A stretch of 64,000 nt of DNA, taken from Strigamia acuminata. Lineage: Eukaryota; Arthropoda; Chilopoda; Geophilomorpha; Linotaeniidae. A program made the position numbers and the translations under genes. Shown piece by piece: positions 1 through 11,984 of this stretch (its first letter is position 1; each line of letters starts with the position of its first letter). Below the pieces are notes generated by a model that had not been told where the DNA came from, did no database searches, and saw nothing but the letters and a program-made list of their open reading frames with translations. The stretch is from contig OX442324.1 in NCBI GenBank assembly GCA_949358305.1, positions 5,833,575 to 5,897,574 on the forward strand, in the 5' to 3' direction.

Positions 1-79
1 TTTTAAAAACTTCTGATAACGCGGGTGTTTGAAGAAATTCGACTACAACATAATTCTGTTATTTTCGGGGTAAGACCGT

Positions 80-2179
80 AGGAAAGGGAGATAGAAATTG
101 CAGGCGAGAAAAGAATGAAAACGAAAACGAGACCGAAACTGAAGCCGAGAAACGAGAATTTATTTTCAGATATGATCAAGGTAAGTAAAAAATGTGGAAT
201 GTGTGATTAGCTTTACTTAATATTATTTGTGCGTAGAATATGCTCAAGTGACCGAGATGTTGGACAATGGCTGATTGGAGGCCATGAGCTTCGATGGCGT
301 CAAACGTCTTTGCCATTAAGGAAGAAAGTTTGGATCAACCAAGGCGACATCATTCTTGTTGGTATGGGCGATTATACCAGAACGCAAAAGCGGACGTGAT
401 TCTCACATTCTTAAATACAACGCCGATGATGCGAGAAATCTCAAAGCGGTGCCGTACCAACGGCGAGAACATTTAAGGGCGAAAATCATAAATAAATGTC
501 CAAATACACTTCCAATGGCAAAAATACGCAGATTAGATTAGATATCATCCAATTCCGTTTCCAACGGCGAAGTTACACAAATTCGCCATTGGAATCTGCA
601 CCATTGAGTTCGAATACAGTTAGAATACCGTTTGAATACCGTTCGAATATCAACCTCTTAAATCATACGGCGAAATCCCTGAAGTTAGGTGAATGTTTCT
701 CATACGGTTTTGTATTCTTAGTTTGTTGAGGAGGGATTGGATGATGACATTAAATATGGAGAATGGCAGTGCTTTCACACTGAATGCCACACTGAAGTGA
801 AAGCGAGGCTATCAGCTGCCTCAGTTCCTTATCATATATTACCATGCGATAAAATTTAAAAATTCCTTAAAAATAAATTAAGAAAATAAAATAATAAGGT
901 CAACATGACCAGGGCCACAGAGTGGATTCGGGCCCTGGTAAAAACAAATTTTTTAGCACTCTCCAACAAGAAAGAATTCGTTAAAAGTTCGAAATTTGCA
1001 ATAAAAAACGTTCGTAGCTGCGTTTAATGTTTGTGTTTTAGTTTTGTATTCTTTAACATCACAAAACAAAAACATCAGACACCTAAAACACTTATTTTTG
1101 AGTGCAGCTAATATTACTTCTAACATATATGGAGCCGGCTGTAGTTGTTATTAAAAGAAAACTTTGAACACCATGAAACGAGCACCAATATTTGCTAAAA
1201 GTTGTGTTTTTGATTTAATCAAGCACAGTTGACAAACAAGAAATTTCTTCTCAGATTCTGCAGTTGATGGTTACAAACTGACAAGTGAGTTTTGATGGCC
1301 ATTTAGGCAAATATTCATTCATGCACAAATACCATAGTGACAGTCAACGGCATCATATTTTGCGTCCTCAATAGTTTTCGGTGTACATGTTTTTGTTTTG
1401 GCTGTTAAAAATGCAAAACTAAAATACAAATATTTATTAAAAACATTTAAAACATCACTTTTTGAATGCAGCTACTATTTCGCTGTAAAAACAGACGTTT
1501 TTTTTACTGCAATTTTCGAACTTCTTAGTAAAAACAATAAAACTTTATAAGCCAATTTGTTTCACTTTTACTGGTGGAATTTAGTGCAATCGCCCCGCAC
1601 TCAATCCAGCAAAAGCGATTTTGGCACCGTAAAATGTCTGTCGATCCAATGCCATGTCGACCAAGTGTCATGTCAAACCATTTAAGTTCAAAACCGACGA
1701 AAGGACGGGGAAGCCAGTACAAATTATCGGGCACATGTGTTCGCGTAGAACCGTGTTGAACTTCGGCGCGCATGTTTTTGTTTTTCTCAATATCATGTAA
1801 AATTGGTGAATTTTTAGCTGGTCCTGTCTTACTGGGAATGGCTCGATTTTTTTTTTACCAGTAGCTGAGTCCACTCTCAGTGGCCCTGGTCATGCTGACT
1901 TTATTATTTTATTTCCTAATTAATTTTGATTGAATTTATAGATTTTATCGAATTTGTTGGTTTTGAATATTTAACTCTACACACATCAAATACAAAATTT
2001 ATTTTCACCTTCTAAATAATTCATAATATTCCAATTTAATTTGCATTCTGTCAAGAATTGTATGTTGTTGAGGCACCCGATAGCCTCGTTTTCACTTCAG
2101 TGTGACATCATCATGACGTCATTTGGAAACACTGCCATTGAGCGGTGATGAAGATATTGATGAAGCGAGTATGATCTAA
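80..2179 (+). pseudogene. Broken eIF1A (translation initiation factor 1A) copy, intron retained, split by an insertion
   Basis: Intact eIF1A is a small OB-fold factor acting in start-codon scanning on the 40S ribosome. Here the basic N-terminal part is readable at about 84-180 (a run of K/R/E/N residues ending FRYDQ). It is followed by a 56-nt GT-AG intron (181-236), then EYAQV at 237 on. The OB-fold follows in several frames: EAMSFDGVKRLCH, KKVWINQGDIILVG, then NAKADVIL and YNADDARNLKA, to about 480. An in-frame TGA at 272 and at least three frameshifts break it. An acidic stretch (732-758) and an acidic tail with stop (about 2143-2179, GDEDIDEASMI) look like the C-terminus, separated by the element at 762-2139. 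The retained intron argues for DNA-level duplication rather than a processed retrocopy. The family assignment is firm; the C-terminal pieces are less sure. Confidence 0.8.
762..2139. mobile_element. Non-autonomous DNA transposon with long two-part inverted repeats
   Basis: The outer arms pair about 762-830 with about 2070-2139. They begin AATGGCAGTG and end CACTGCCATT, and share CACTGAAGTGAAA and CGAGGCTATC. A second inner pair matches about 884-950 (AAAATAATAAGGTCAACATG, then CCAGGGCCAC) with about 1850-1912. The trinucleotide GAG flanks both ends (759-761 and 2140-2142), a possible short target duplication. The interior is AT-rich. It contains a diverged direct repeat (about 1081-1115 and 1447-1476, sharing TTTTTGA.TGCAGCTA) and no coding region I recognise. 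It lies in the C-terminal part of the eIF1A relic. The superfamily is not resolved. Confidence 0.65.
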
Positions 2180-2280
2180 TAAACTGCTGCCATCTGCAGG
2201 GGAAAACGAAGAAGTTGCATTTGTTTACCACGAAAAAAAAATAAAATATATTTGTCCTTTTTGCACCTTGAGCTGATATT

Positions 2281-2713
2281 AGAGAGTTTGCGGCAGGTAC
2301 TTTTCCCTTACAATTATGACATTTTTGACACTATATTTAGTGTAAGGTAAAAGTGGGTTGCGGTTGAAGTTTTAAGTTATTGTTATAAAATTGGAGTTAA
2401 CCTTATACATGTCTCATTCGCATAAAAAGAGAGAATTCCTGTTTTTAACTGTTGCAATACAATGCTGCAACTTTATTGTTGTCAATTTACAAGAATTTAA
2501 AGCACAAACAATTAGATAAACGAGAAGCAGAGAAAACAGGTCAATGCTAATCCAGATTTTTATTTAGTGACTTAAATAGTGGAAAACTACCGGATTGGCT
2601 ACGCTATTTTTTTATTTTTTTAGTGTAAGCTCCGGTAGAGTTTTCCACTATAAGCTTACTTATAGGCTTAACGGGAGTTTTTATAAGGGAAAAGTACCTG
2701 CCGCAAACTCTCT
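2281..2713. mobile_element. MITE with perfect 30-bp terminal inverted repeats
   Basis: Positions 2281-2310 (AGAGAGTTTGCGGCAGGTAC and on to TTCCCTTA) are the exact reverse complement of 2684-2713. Both ends are followed outward by ATT (2278-2280 and 2714-2716), a possible 3-bp target duplication. An inner hairpin pairs TAGTGGAAAACTACCGGA (about 2577-2594) with TCCGGTAGAGTTTTCCACTA (about 2631-2650). There is no ORF. Perfect ends suggest a fairly young or constrained element. Confidence 0.75.
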
Positions 2714-2819
2714 ATTTACTGCTTGCATACGGTATTAGTAGGACATAGGATGGGTCCCAGAAAGTTTTCCGGACTAACAAGCTGTCCAGATAGAAAAAGG
2801 GATTTAACATTGCTGGGTA

Positions 2820-2957
2820 CAGGGGTGGTCAAAACTAAAAACAGTTTAGGAGCCAGCCCCTTTTTCTCAGGCGCCAGCGTATATAAGTAAGTATGTGCAT
2901 ATATGGGCTAAAAACTTTGGCGCCAGATACAGATTTTCAGGTGTTTGTTGACCCCTG
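2820..2957. mobile_element. Short hAT-like MITE
   Basis: It starts CAGGGGTGGTCAAA and ends TTGTTGACCCCTG, the CAGGG...CCCTG pattern common in hAT elements. The eight bases before (GCTGGGTA) and after (GCTAGGAA) agree at six positions, as expected of an old 8-bp target duplication. No coding capacity. Confidence 0.5.
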
Positions 2958-3716
2958 GCTAGGAATAGATGAGGACCTCCAAACCTGTCCGGACGGCTAC
3001 AGAGAGTACACTGTACGTTTAATTTATTGTAATAATATTATATCTTAACTGATAAATATCTACACAATAAAAAATCTTATGGTTATATTGGGAAATAACG
3101 AGTCATTTGACAAATGTTTACACTAATGTTTGTTATTGTTCGTTTTTTGGTAATTAAACTTGGAACTACACCTTAGAGAGGCGTAATTAATTCCTAAATG
3201 TGCGTGGTTCCGTTGGATATTCTAATCAGAAACTGAGTTTGTGGTTTCCTTTTAATTCTATATTGAGGTAATTTTTAATTTTTTTTTTTGGTATTAGAAT
3301 AAATGAATAAATCTTTATTTTTCACAACAAAAACTAATGATGAGATGCTGACCGAAAGCATTCTGAATTTTTTTTCCACTTTCTTTTTATTTCAACGGTT
3401 TGATCATTTAAGTATACCGCTATGCAACTTATTTATCTTACTTATATTAAAAGATCAACACGATATTCAGTTTATTCAGACTTAAATTGAAATTGATAAT
3501 AATAAAAAATATATATATTTTTTAACTTGACAAATAAATTGCTTTTTTCTAAATCCAAACTATCTTTCCCCATCGTATCATGATCCGACCATCATTCTAC
3601 ACTCCCTGAAATCTAGAAAATTAAAAATAACATTTTAATAAAGTCTTCCTCGGAAGTCTTACTGTCCATGCTCCCTCTAGTCCAAGTACTTTTATGTGGG
3701 CTGCATCTAATATGTT

Positions 3717-3759
<43 letters not shown>

Positions 3760-6127
3760 GTAATGTAATGCAATTCACCATGCACTCTAAAATGGTGAAT
3801 TTTAATCTAGTCTGCATACGCACGTATTTTATTTTATACAAATCATTTTCCATTTTCATTTTCAATACGGGAGGAATCGAGGGAAAAGAGAGTGGGGGAT
3901 TTTCTAAGTGCCTCTTTTGTGATCCACTCAGTTGCACTAGAATCCGCCTCTGAGCAAATAAAACTTAATTGCATTGCTCGCTGATAATGAAACTACGGTG
4001 GGTGGGGACCCGCGAAAAGTTCTTGGAATAGGTGAAACCTCACGTCACTCGTAAACCAGCCACACCCCTATCACTTTTAGTCTTTTCCCCCATCATCTGT
4101 TGCATCAGCTGGACTCGATCATCACATATTTACTCCTGTGTTTGCACTAATCTTAAACGAAAACCGAGCCTTTCCATTTTCTAAACAAATTTGTTGCATT
4201 TCAAAAAAAGCAAACTTGCTGCTTTTCTTTTCTTTTTTTTTTTTTTATTTTGGCTGCCATGGAAACGAGAAACTTGTTAGGCATTCATTAAATTTGATCT
4301 GCCTAGAACTTTTTTTTTGAAATTGTTCGTGTGCCCCATTAGACGTTTGGTTAATCGTGATGACGTTGTATTTGTGTATAAAGAGGGCTAAACATAGTAA
4401 AACCGGATACATGAAAAAACCGGTAGCGATAGATCGGTAGGAAATGAGTTTTATTAATAACACCTCAAACAAACACACATTCAACTTGATCGATAAAACG
4501 TCACTACTAGACTCGTGCTTTTTCATTCATTTTCGAAGCAATACTTCATTACAATTCAATTATAGGCGGATAATTTTCTTATTTTTAATTTATTCATCGT
4601 TCATTTATTCCCATTACATTCCACACTAGTTGCTTCCATCAATTTTTCATAACCACTCCATTAAAATTGTACAAAAAAAAAACGTTTGTGTGTTTTAAGC
4701 CAATATCAATCCAACTAAAATTAAATAGAAAACTAAAAAAAGAAAAAGAAAAAAAAACCGTCAAAGCAAGTGATTTTGCGCTTAAAATGGCAGTAAGTGG
4801 CTTATTACCTTTTTAAATATTTATCGTTAAAAGAAGAAACGGTTTCAACAACAAGTGGAACAGATTGAGGATAAATCTATATTTTTCAATTTTGACTTTT
4901 TTACTACCCAGGTGTGCACGACATTTTTAATTATCAAATATATATTCATTTTTAAGGCGGGGTAAGACTTCTTATCTTTTGACACGGATTGTGTATGTTT
5001 CTTCAGCAGTTCTCTTTTCAATCAGCTTCTCATTCATCCATCAAGGTGTGTTGCAGCAAAAAGACGGCGGTTGCGTTCCTTTCTTACCTCATGGATCATT
5101 ATTTGCGAGAGAAAAAAAAACACATCCATTTACCAGCAGGGATTCTGCAAGAAAGGTCACCTGGTAACCATTAGCAACCGCAACAATCCTAGGAATAAAA
5201 ATCTCCAGAAATTCAATTATCTCAGAATTTCAATTTTAAATTTTAAATTAAAGCAAACTTTTCATTTTTATCTTATATTTATAGTAAAATCAAAATCGTG
5301 ATTTCATTATATCTTATACTTTCTTGCACAACTTTCGACCCTGATCCAACAGTGATTTAATTTTTTTTTCTCCACTGAAACATGTAGAAAACAAGATGGA
5401 AGTGGAATAGATTATATAATTCACGCATAACTTCATACGCAAGTAACTACTATTTGACAGATTCAACTAAATAAATTTTCGAACCTCACAAAGCGTGAAA
5501 AGGGTGAAAAGGGACGACAACGCCGCAGACCTAACCTAGAAAAACACATTTAAATCTTTTGATGTCAAAATACAGAAAGAAAATAAATGTTGTTGATCTT
5601 TACTTCGACAACTTTTCAATTTGAGTGTATTATTTGGTTTCATTCCCCGGTTGAGTGCCATTAATGGTAAGATCAATATCAATTTCAAATCTGATACTTT
5701 AAAATCTTTTTCATATTAATTTTCGTTTTTCGTAAAAAAATTAGAATAAAATACGTACTCGTATTACTGCAAATAGCGCACTAATGTAAAACTTTGACAT
5801 AGTGGTCGTGGACAAAGGCCAAATAAGAAGAACGCGCTGTTTAATCTAAGTTTGTGTCTCCCGCTGTATCAGGAAAAGTAGCTCAACGAGATTAGCTCTG
5901 GGAATTGGATTCGGCTCCACGCGACCAAAACGTGAAAGCACATTTCAAAAAATATGAAATAAAATACCAGTATTTTCGGGTTTTAAGACAAAGTAAAAAG
6001 TTATAAAAAAGAAATAATATTTTCGTAAAAAGCGAAAAGCATACAGTTGCAATTTCTTTGTCATGTCACTATATAGTTAAACGAGGCCCGGTATACATGC
6101 ACAAGGTTTCCTTGACAACACACCCAC
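2958..6127. other. AT-rich stretch without a recognised gene
   Basis: Both strands show only short open frames without motifs and many homopolymer runs. The only distinct feature is the TTTA microsatellite at 3717-3759. About 2730-2790 resembles 55365-55405 (ACATAGGA, then CAGAAA, then TCCGGA), so part of it belongs to a dispersed repeat family. Confidence 0.5.
3717..3759. repeat. (TTTA)n microsatellite
   Basis: About ten uninterrupted copies of a TTTA tetranucleotide. Confidence 0.95.
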
Positions 6128-6230
6128 CTGGGCCCATATGGCAGAAACTCCAATGAAGAATGCAGATCCAGAATACTGCAACACGCAGACGTCAAGCATA
6201 ACATTTGTCGCAAGATGACAACAATAGTCG
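6128..6230 (-). CDS. Orphan exon of an unidentified membrane-like protein
   Basis: On the minus strand a good pyrimidine-rich acceptor (TTTTTTCCGCAG, ending at 6231) and a GTGGGT donor (6122-6127) bound a 103-nt open exon. It encodes a hydrophobic peptide containing TNVMLDVCVLQY and FFIGVSAIWAQ, which looks like a transmembrane segment. It uses one base of an incoming codon and ends in phase 0. I do not recognise the family. A possible next acceptor near 5868 would give RETQT and stop, but that is weak. I found no convincing upstream exon. This could be a real exon of a gene with distant exons, or chance. Confidence 0.4.
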
Positions 6231-7336
6231 CTGCGGAAAAAAGAAAATAAAAAAGCCGCTGGTTTCCACCACCTTCGAGGCACCTTTTTGTGTATTCAGA
6301 ACACGTTTTGTCACTCAGATTGCCTTTTTCTCTCATTCGATTCCGAGAGTAATTTTCATCCGCAATTTTAAAGACGAACTGAAGTTGAAGAAACGTAATT
6401 AAAATACAATTAAAGAAACAAAGTGACGTGTGATGTTGAGAATGCTGACAAATTTGCGAGAGAAGCAAAAAATGTGTCGAGAATAATAATTAAAATGCTA
6501 AATTGGCAATCAAGTGACAAAAACAAGCGAAAAGCATATTAGTTCAAAGCTTTGTTTACGTCGATTTAAAGGCGGCAGAAGAGAATAAATTATTCTCATC
6601 CCTTTGTTGGCAAATCAGGTTCCGTTTACACACTGGACAGATAGGTAAGTCTAAACGATTGAACCGCATTTCCATTTTATCGAGGCGTGCAGACACATAC
6701 GAAATCAATAGAAAACGCCTTTAAACTAAAAATAGGATGCATGTGCAACACTCGATTGGAACCTGGCCAAAATACTCACGTGAGAAAAAATAAATAAAAA
6801 TCGGACGCAACAAGTCCCATGCACATCTGCGTGCTCAATACAGGTGTAAACATACTCACCTTACAAAGCCCAATGGTTGGCAATTTCTATCGTCTCAACT
6901 TTTCTATTTTTTTTCTTGTTTTCCTTTTTATTTCGGAGGTAAAAAGAAGAGAAAAAAATCGAACAGAGTATTGAAAGCGGAGTTCCCAAGGGCGTTACGG
7001 GCTTCGCGGTTCGCACGTACCACTGACGTCAAAGAGGCAGGGAACCAGATTACGTTAAGCAAGAAAATAAAACGTGACTGTCGGCGAAATGTCAAAAGTC
7101 AAAAAGTGGTCACATCAATTACACAGCAATTGAATAAACTTGAATTCCATCCTCAGTTCATTAACACAAACTAGATGCTGCTCGAGACGTTCCAATTTTG
7201 CTCCCCAATTGCTAACCTAATACTGTACACTGTAACGATTCCTATGTGCCTATGAATTTTGCCACTTCATGCCTTTTTTTTCTCCATACCGTACCTTCAT
7301 CAAATGCACATTGAAACACACAATTTTGAAACTTCA
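6231..7336. other. No recognised feature
   Basis: AT-rich DNA with short open frames only. No convincing exon, repeat or RNA gene was seen. Confidence 0.4.
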
Positions 7337-8551
7337 ACCCCTGGCAAAAAGTATTCGATTAGCCACTACAGTACATGAGCTGATTCGTACTCAAAATCAT
7401 TTTTTTTGCAGTCAAAGTAATAATTTATACACAAAACATTTATTCACTGAAAAGACCAAACCAAATGCTACAAGTTAGTGGCAATATGAAAAAAATTGAA
7501 CAAAATTTAAAAAAGTTGCAGACATTTTTGTTGACACTCTTGAGGAAAAAAGTATGAGATCACTACAAAGCTGAGAAAAGAGTATTCGATCAAGCACAGA
7601 AAATTTCGGAATTTTGAATTAATGTTAATGACAACACTGTTCCCTCTTCACTAAACTCACTTGTCAGTAGTGCCCATCCAATATACTGAAAAGTGATTTT
7701 TATGTTTGTAAAATTTAACAAACACGCCTAAAGTTAAAGAACCAACTAATGATTCAAGTGGACGTGCCCAGAGCACCATTTCAAACAACTGGAACAAATT
7801 TAAATTATTTGAAAATATTACTAAATGTCTCCAGACCTGGCAGACCAGAGTCACTAAATTTCTCCCCAATCATGTGTAATACTTAGAAGGAATTCAATAA
7901 TATCTATGTAAATATCTATAAATATTGTTGTTTTGACAATATACATCTTGCCTGTCCTATTTCATGACATGCAACCTCATACCATGAATGATTGTTGAAA
8001 TTTTGGTACTGTTTTAATCAAACACTCATTTTTCAAATTCTCATCAACTCTGCAAATTTTCTACATTTTCTACATTTTCTACATTCACACAAATTTTCTA
8101 TAATCACGTGCACTTCCAACACATACAAATGATTTATCACTCAATATACTTTCTTTCAGTAACCAACAAGCCAATTTTTATGGTCTTTACACCACTTTAG
8201 ACAATTTGACCTGTGCAATTTTAACGGGAGAGATTTACAATTTTTACATAATGCTTCTCAGTAGCTGAATCCCATTTCATTTAGACAATTATGCAATGTG
8301 GGATCACACACACATGGACATGATGCAGTTTCCACTTAATGTTCATCTGCTTACATGTATATTTTTTTTAATTTTTTTTTTGCAAATACTCTTCAAACGT
8401 TTATGATATATTGACTTGAGTGATATTTCGAGATCTACCAGATCTGCAGATATTAGCAGTGAATAAAATGTTTTGTGTATAAATGATTACTTAGACTGCA
8501 AGTTCGAATCAGCTCATGTTGTGGCTGATCGAATATTTTTTACCAGGGGTT
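7337..8551. mobile_element. Tc1-like non-autonomous element with about 110-bp inverted repeats
   Basis: The left arm, about 7337-7455, reads ACCCCTGGCAAAAAGTATTC and continues GATTAGCC, then CATGAGCTGATTCG, TGCAGTC and TTTATACACAAAACATTT. The same blocks recur in reverse complement at about 8455-8551. The CCCCTGGCAAAAA start resembles Tc1-like ends I know of, so the superfamily is an inference. The interior has no transposase I can read. The exact outer boundary and target duplication are unclear. Confidence 0.65.
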
Positions 8552-11273
8552 TTACATAAAATGTTTTTACAAATATGGCCTATTTTAACAATTAAACATA
8601 CAAATGATGTAACGATGTGGTGCTAACGTGAAGAAAAATGATCTGTAATTTGAAATTGGCACAGTCGTTCATACACGTTATTAATAAATGTAAAAGATTG
8701 GCTCTTTAATTGAAATTGTAGCACATTAAAATTAGTACTAATTTCATTTAAGCGCAATTCCTCTAGATTCGATGGTGATTATCTGCGCGGCATGTTTGTG
8801 AACAGTTGAGAATGATTTCAACAACATTTTTTATGCTCTACATACGCAGAAACGAGCACGTTGGATAAACGAGACAAAAACGGAAAAAAAAAACGTGATT
8901 CAATGAAAAACGATACTGAAACGTGACGACAAAAGGAAAGAAAAAACAAAACCAAACAATGAGGGGAAAACAAAATCTGTGGTGTGTCATACGGATGATT
9001 AATTAGATGAAAATTGGAAAGAGATAAAAATCAAGGAAAAAGAAAGCTGAGAAACTAAAGTTCAATAAAATAATCACGCAAGTTGTTGGTATTATTTTGA
9101 TTTTGATTTCAACAGATTATTACCGTATTAGTTTGGAGTTAGTTATATCATTTATAATTGATGAAGTTTTAAATCCTAAGGTTTTTAATTTGCCATACAA
9201 ATTTAATAGAAGGCTTATATTAAAGTGCACACCGGTTCTGCATCTAACCATCGACTTTTTAAATATTCTCATTATCTAATTGAGAAACTCAAGTGGATTG
9301 CTTATTAAGTTGCTTCTTCCATTTCAAAAGAATGTGCTCATTTTAGAAATCACAATTTAGTAGCTTTACAGAACGAGTATGCCATCCATGTTTACTGTAT
9401 ATGTGCAATAGTTTTTTTTATTTATCATAGACGAAATGTAAACAGAAACAATTTTTTTCTTCCTTTCCTTTAAAAGCACAAACAGAGCAACAAAGTGCAT
9501 AGATTGGAAAAATCTAGTGGTTGATTCGAAAATGTTTTCACCCACTCAATTAAGTTGTTGCCGAGTTGACATGTGACGATGACAACAAGCTTATCTCGGA
9601 ATCATTTAGGCTTTGTCCATTTTTATTTTTATCGTTAATTATTCGTAAAATTCCTGTGCAAGTGCAATCGATTTGTTGTTGGACTAAAATAATGAAACAT
9701 TTTTTACGTATTCATTTTATAATAGAAAACAATATTTTAAAAACCTCAAAAAGCCCTTAAAACGACATGAAAATGCCATAAAAGCATGAATACATATCCA
9801 GCATTAAATCTCGCAAACAAATTCGGAGGTGAACAACCTTTATTATCTCCGCGCAAAATGTCAAAGTGTAATACAATGTTTTCCTAGCGAAACAACTTCA
9901 CGGTATAAGCAACCAAATCCCAGAGGAGACCACGGAACACAAACTTTGTTGCTAAAACAACTTCCCCAGGAACGAGTGCATTTGCGGTTCGACATTTTAC
10001 CCGTGTTTAAATTTTAATTCGCAACCTCAATTGACATTGTTTACCTCTAAGCTCCAATCCAAAGATCACTTTTGCCAATCAAAGGTCAACCAATGTATTG
10101 ACCGCTGGTCTCAACAATTTCATCACATTCCTCACATTCTTTGGACTTGATCCAAAAGCAATTGACTCGACATACAATAGGAAAAGAAAAAAAGCACAAG
10201 ATTACAAAGGACTACTTTGACGTGTCATTTTCGTGACCACCGGTCAGTTTGACTATCTCGAGGGTGTTACAAAGAACGGTTCAATCAATACAGACTAAAC
10301 GACGAATATAGATACCGGTTTACACCTAATAGAAAGAACACACTTTTCATTTACAACAACATTAACAGCTTTTTGAAAAAATTTATTCTTAATTATTCAC
10401 AATAACTACAGAATAGAATAGAATAGAATAGAATAGAATGATAATAAAAATAAAATAATAAAATAAAAATAATAGAATGAATTCAGAAAGTAATGTTTTG
10501 CCCAAGAAGATGTTTACTTCGACTCCGCCTGTTGCATCGGCTCCTTTCCGCTTTTCAGGTGAATTTTTTACAACATTTCACCCTGTGAAACAACCCGCAA
10601 TGTAATTCTTAATTCAATTTCAAACTTAATAAGCATTTAGTACTCGTTTCTCACTATACGTCTTCCCCTTCATTAAATTAGTTCAATTATTAGGCTATCT
10701 CTATGAGAAATTTACATGTCTGTTAACCACTAAAAATACATGTAATAAAATAATTATTTTATGAACTGTTTTGTTTGAATCAATAATGCCTGTCCGGTGT
10801 CAAATTGCCATCGCCGTAAATAAAAAGCCCCTTTTGTCAATTATTTATAACGAGATTAACACTTATGAATGAGTGGTGTGTACGGGTAAAAAGAATGACG
10901 TCATAACTCGATCCCCAGCGAGTTGTCTTGAGCAGGTAAGCAAGCAGAACGGTAAGCGAATCGATATGTACAAAACACAAGTAAAAATAGAACACCTGCT
11001 TTTTTTTCCCATTGAAAAACTTTTAACGCTCGATCAGCAGTGAAGTCCAACTTAGGCGGAGTTTCATAAAATGAAACCGCTTTCGCACAAACGCATTTTC
11101 GATATTTAACAAAAATAAATAAATAACAATTACGGAGTAGAAAAATTGTAATTGGTTTTCTGCCCCTCGTAATTTCTAACACTAATCACCATTCCGATTT
11201 ATTACACTAAACGTAGGATGAAATATTTTATTTATTCCAACGTAACAGTTGTGCGAGTTGTTTCTAAAAACGC
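8552..11273. other. AT-rich stretch without a recognised gene
   Basis: Only short motif-free open frames are present. An (AGAAT)n run lies at about 10411-10438. The small minus-strand frame near 10901-11182 has no recognisable domain. Confidence 0.4.
10411..10438. repeat. (GAATA)n microsatellite
   Basis: About five to six copies of a five-base unit, followed by AT-rich low-complexity sequence. Confidence 0.85.
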
Positions 11274-11329
11274 ATGCATTTATCAAATATTAAACAAGTT
11301 TATGATGGTAGCGGTGGCGTCGGAGACAT

Positions 11330-11984
11330 TCGAAACCTCCCTGCAGTGGATGAAATGGAACAAACGCGGGGCACCATGGTAGCCGGGCGGGAGTTCGCAG
11401 TGGGGAAAGAGAGCGCTATCCGCGAAGCAGCGCGTGGTTTACACTCGGAAGGAAAAGCTGCAATCACTTGCACAAAGCGCATTGGCACGGCACAGTTGCA
11501 TTGGAAGAAGTGTGCGTTCTCGGAGGCTGACGTGAGGGCGCTTGGCGGGAATGCAGCAGCAGCAGCACCGGCGTCCGCCCACGCATCGCCTGACGTGGCT
11601 AGTCCAACCCGAGCGCCGCGCACTCCAGGTGCCGCCGCTGCCGTGACCACAGCAGGGCAAAGCAACGGGGACGTACCACTGACATCATCCAGCACACGTC
11701 CGAACGACGGACAGGCGGCTCATTTGATTCGCACTTACCCTTCCAAACACACCCATCAGACCATGATTAAGGATCCACTACGGGAGCGTCGGCACATCTA
11801 CAAGCTACGATTAAATTCACTTTGAATTTACTTTGTCACATCGAGTCGAGCACGCGGCCGCCTGCCTGCCAGCCACCGACCGGCTAACCACCGGCCAGCA
11901 ACGGGCAAACCCGAACTAAACGACCGACCGACCGAGACCGACCAACGCTAATCTTCCAGCGTCCTCTTGCACTCCTCGCGTGCC
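11330..11984 (+). promoter_or_regulatory. CpG-rich promoter or 5' leader of the LDLa gene
   Basis: In a strongly AT-rich window this block is visibly GC- and CpG-rich and sits directly upstream of the ATG at 11985. It includes GACC-rich runs at about 11917-11940. It is open in several frames on both strands (for example plus 11274-11825 and minus 11300-11695). These frames are low-complexity Ala/Pro/Ser/Thr sequence without domains, so I treat them as base composition rather than genes. I cannot place a TATA box or start site with confidence. Confidence 0.45.

Noticed and set aside
6061-6468. 135-codon minus frame
   Set aside because: Only the part 6128-6230 is bounded by good splice sites, and the convincing reading is in another frame.
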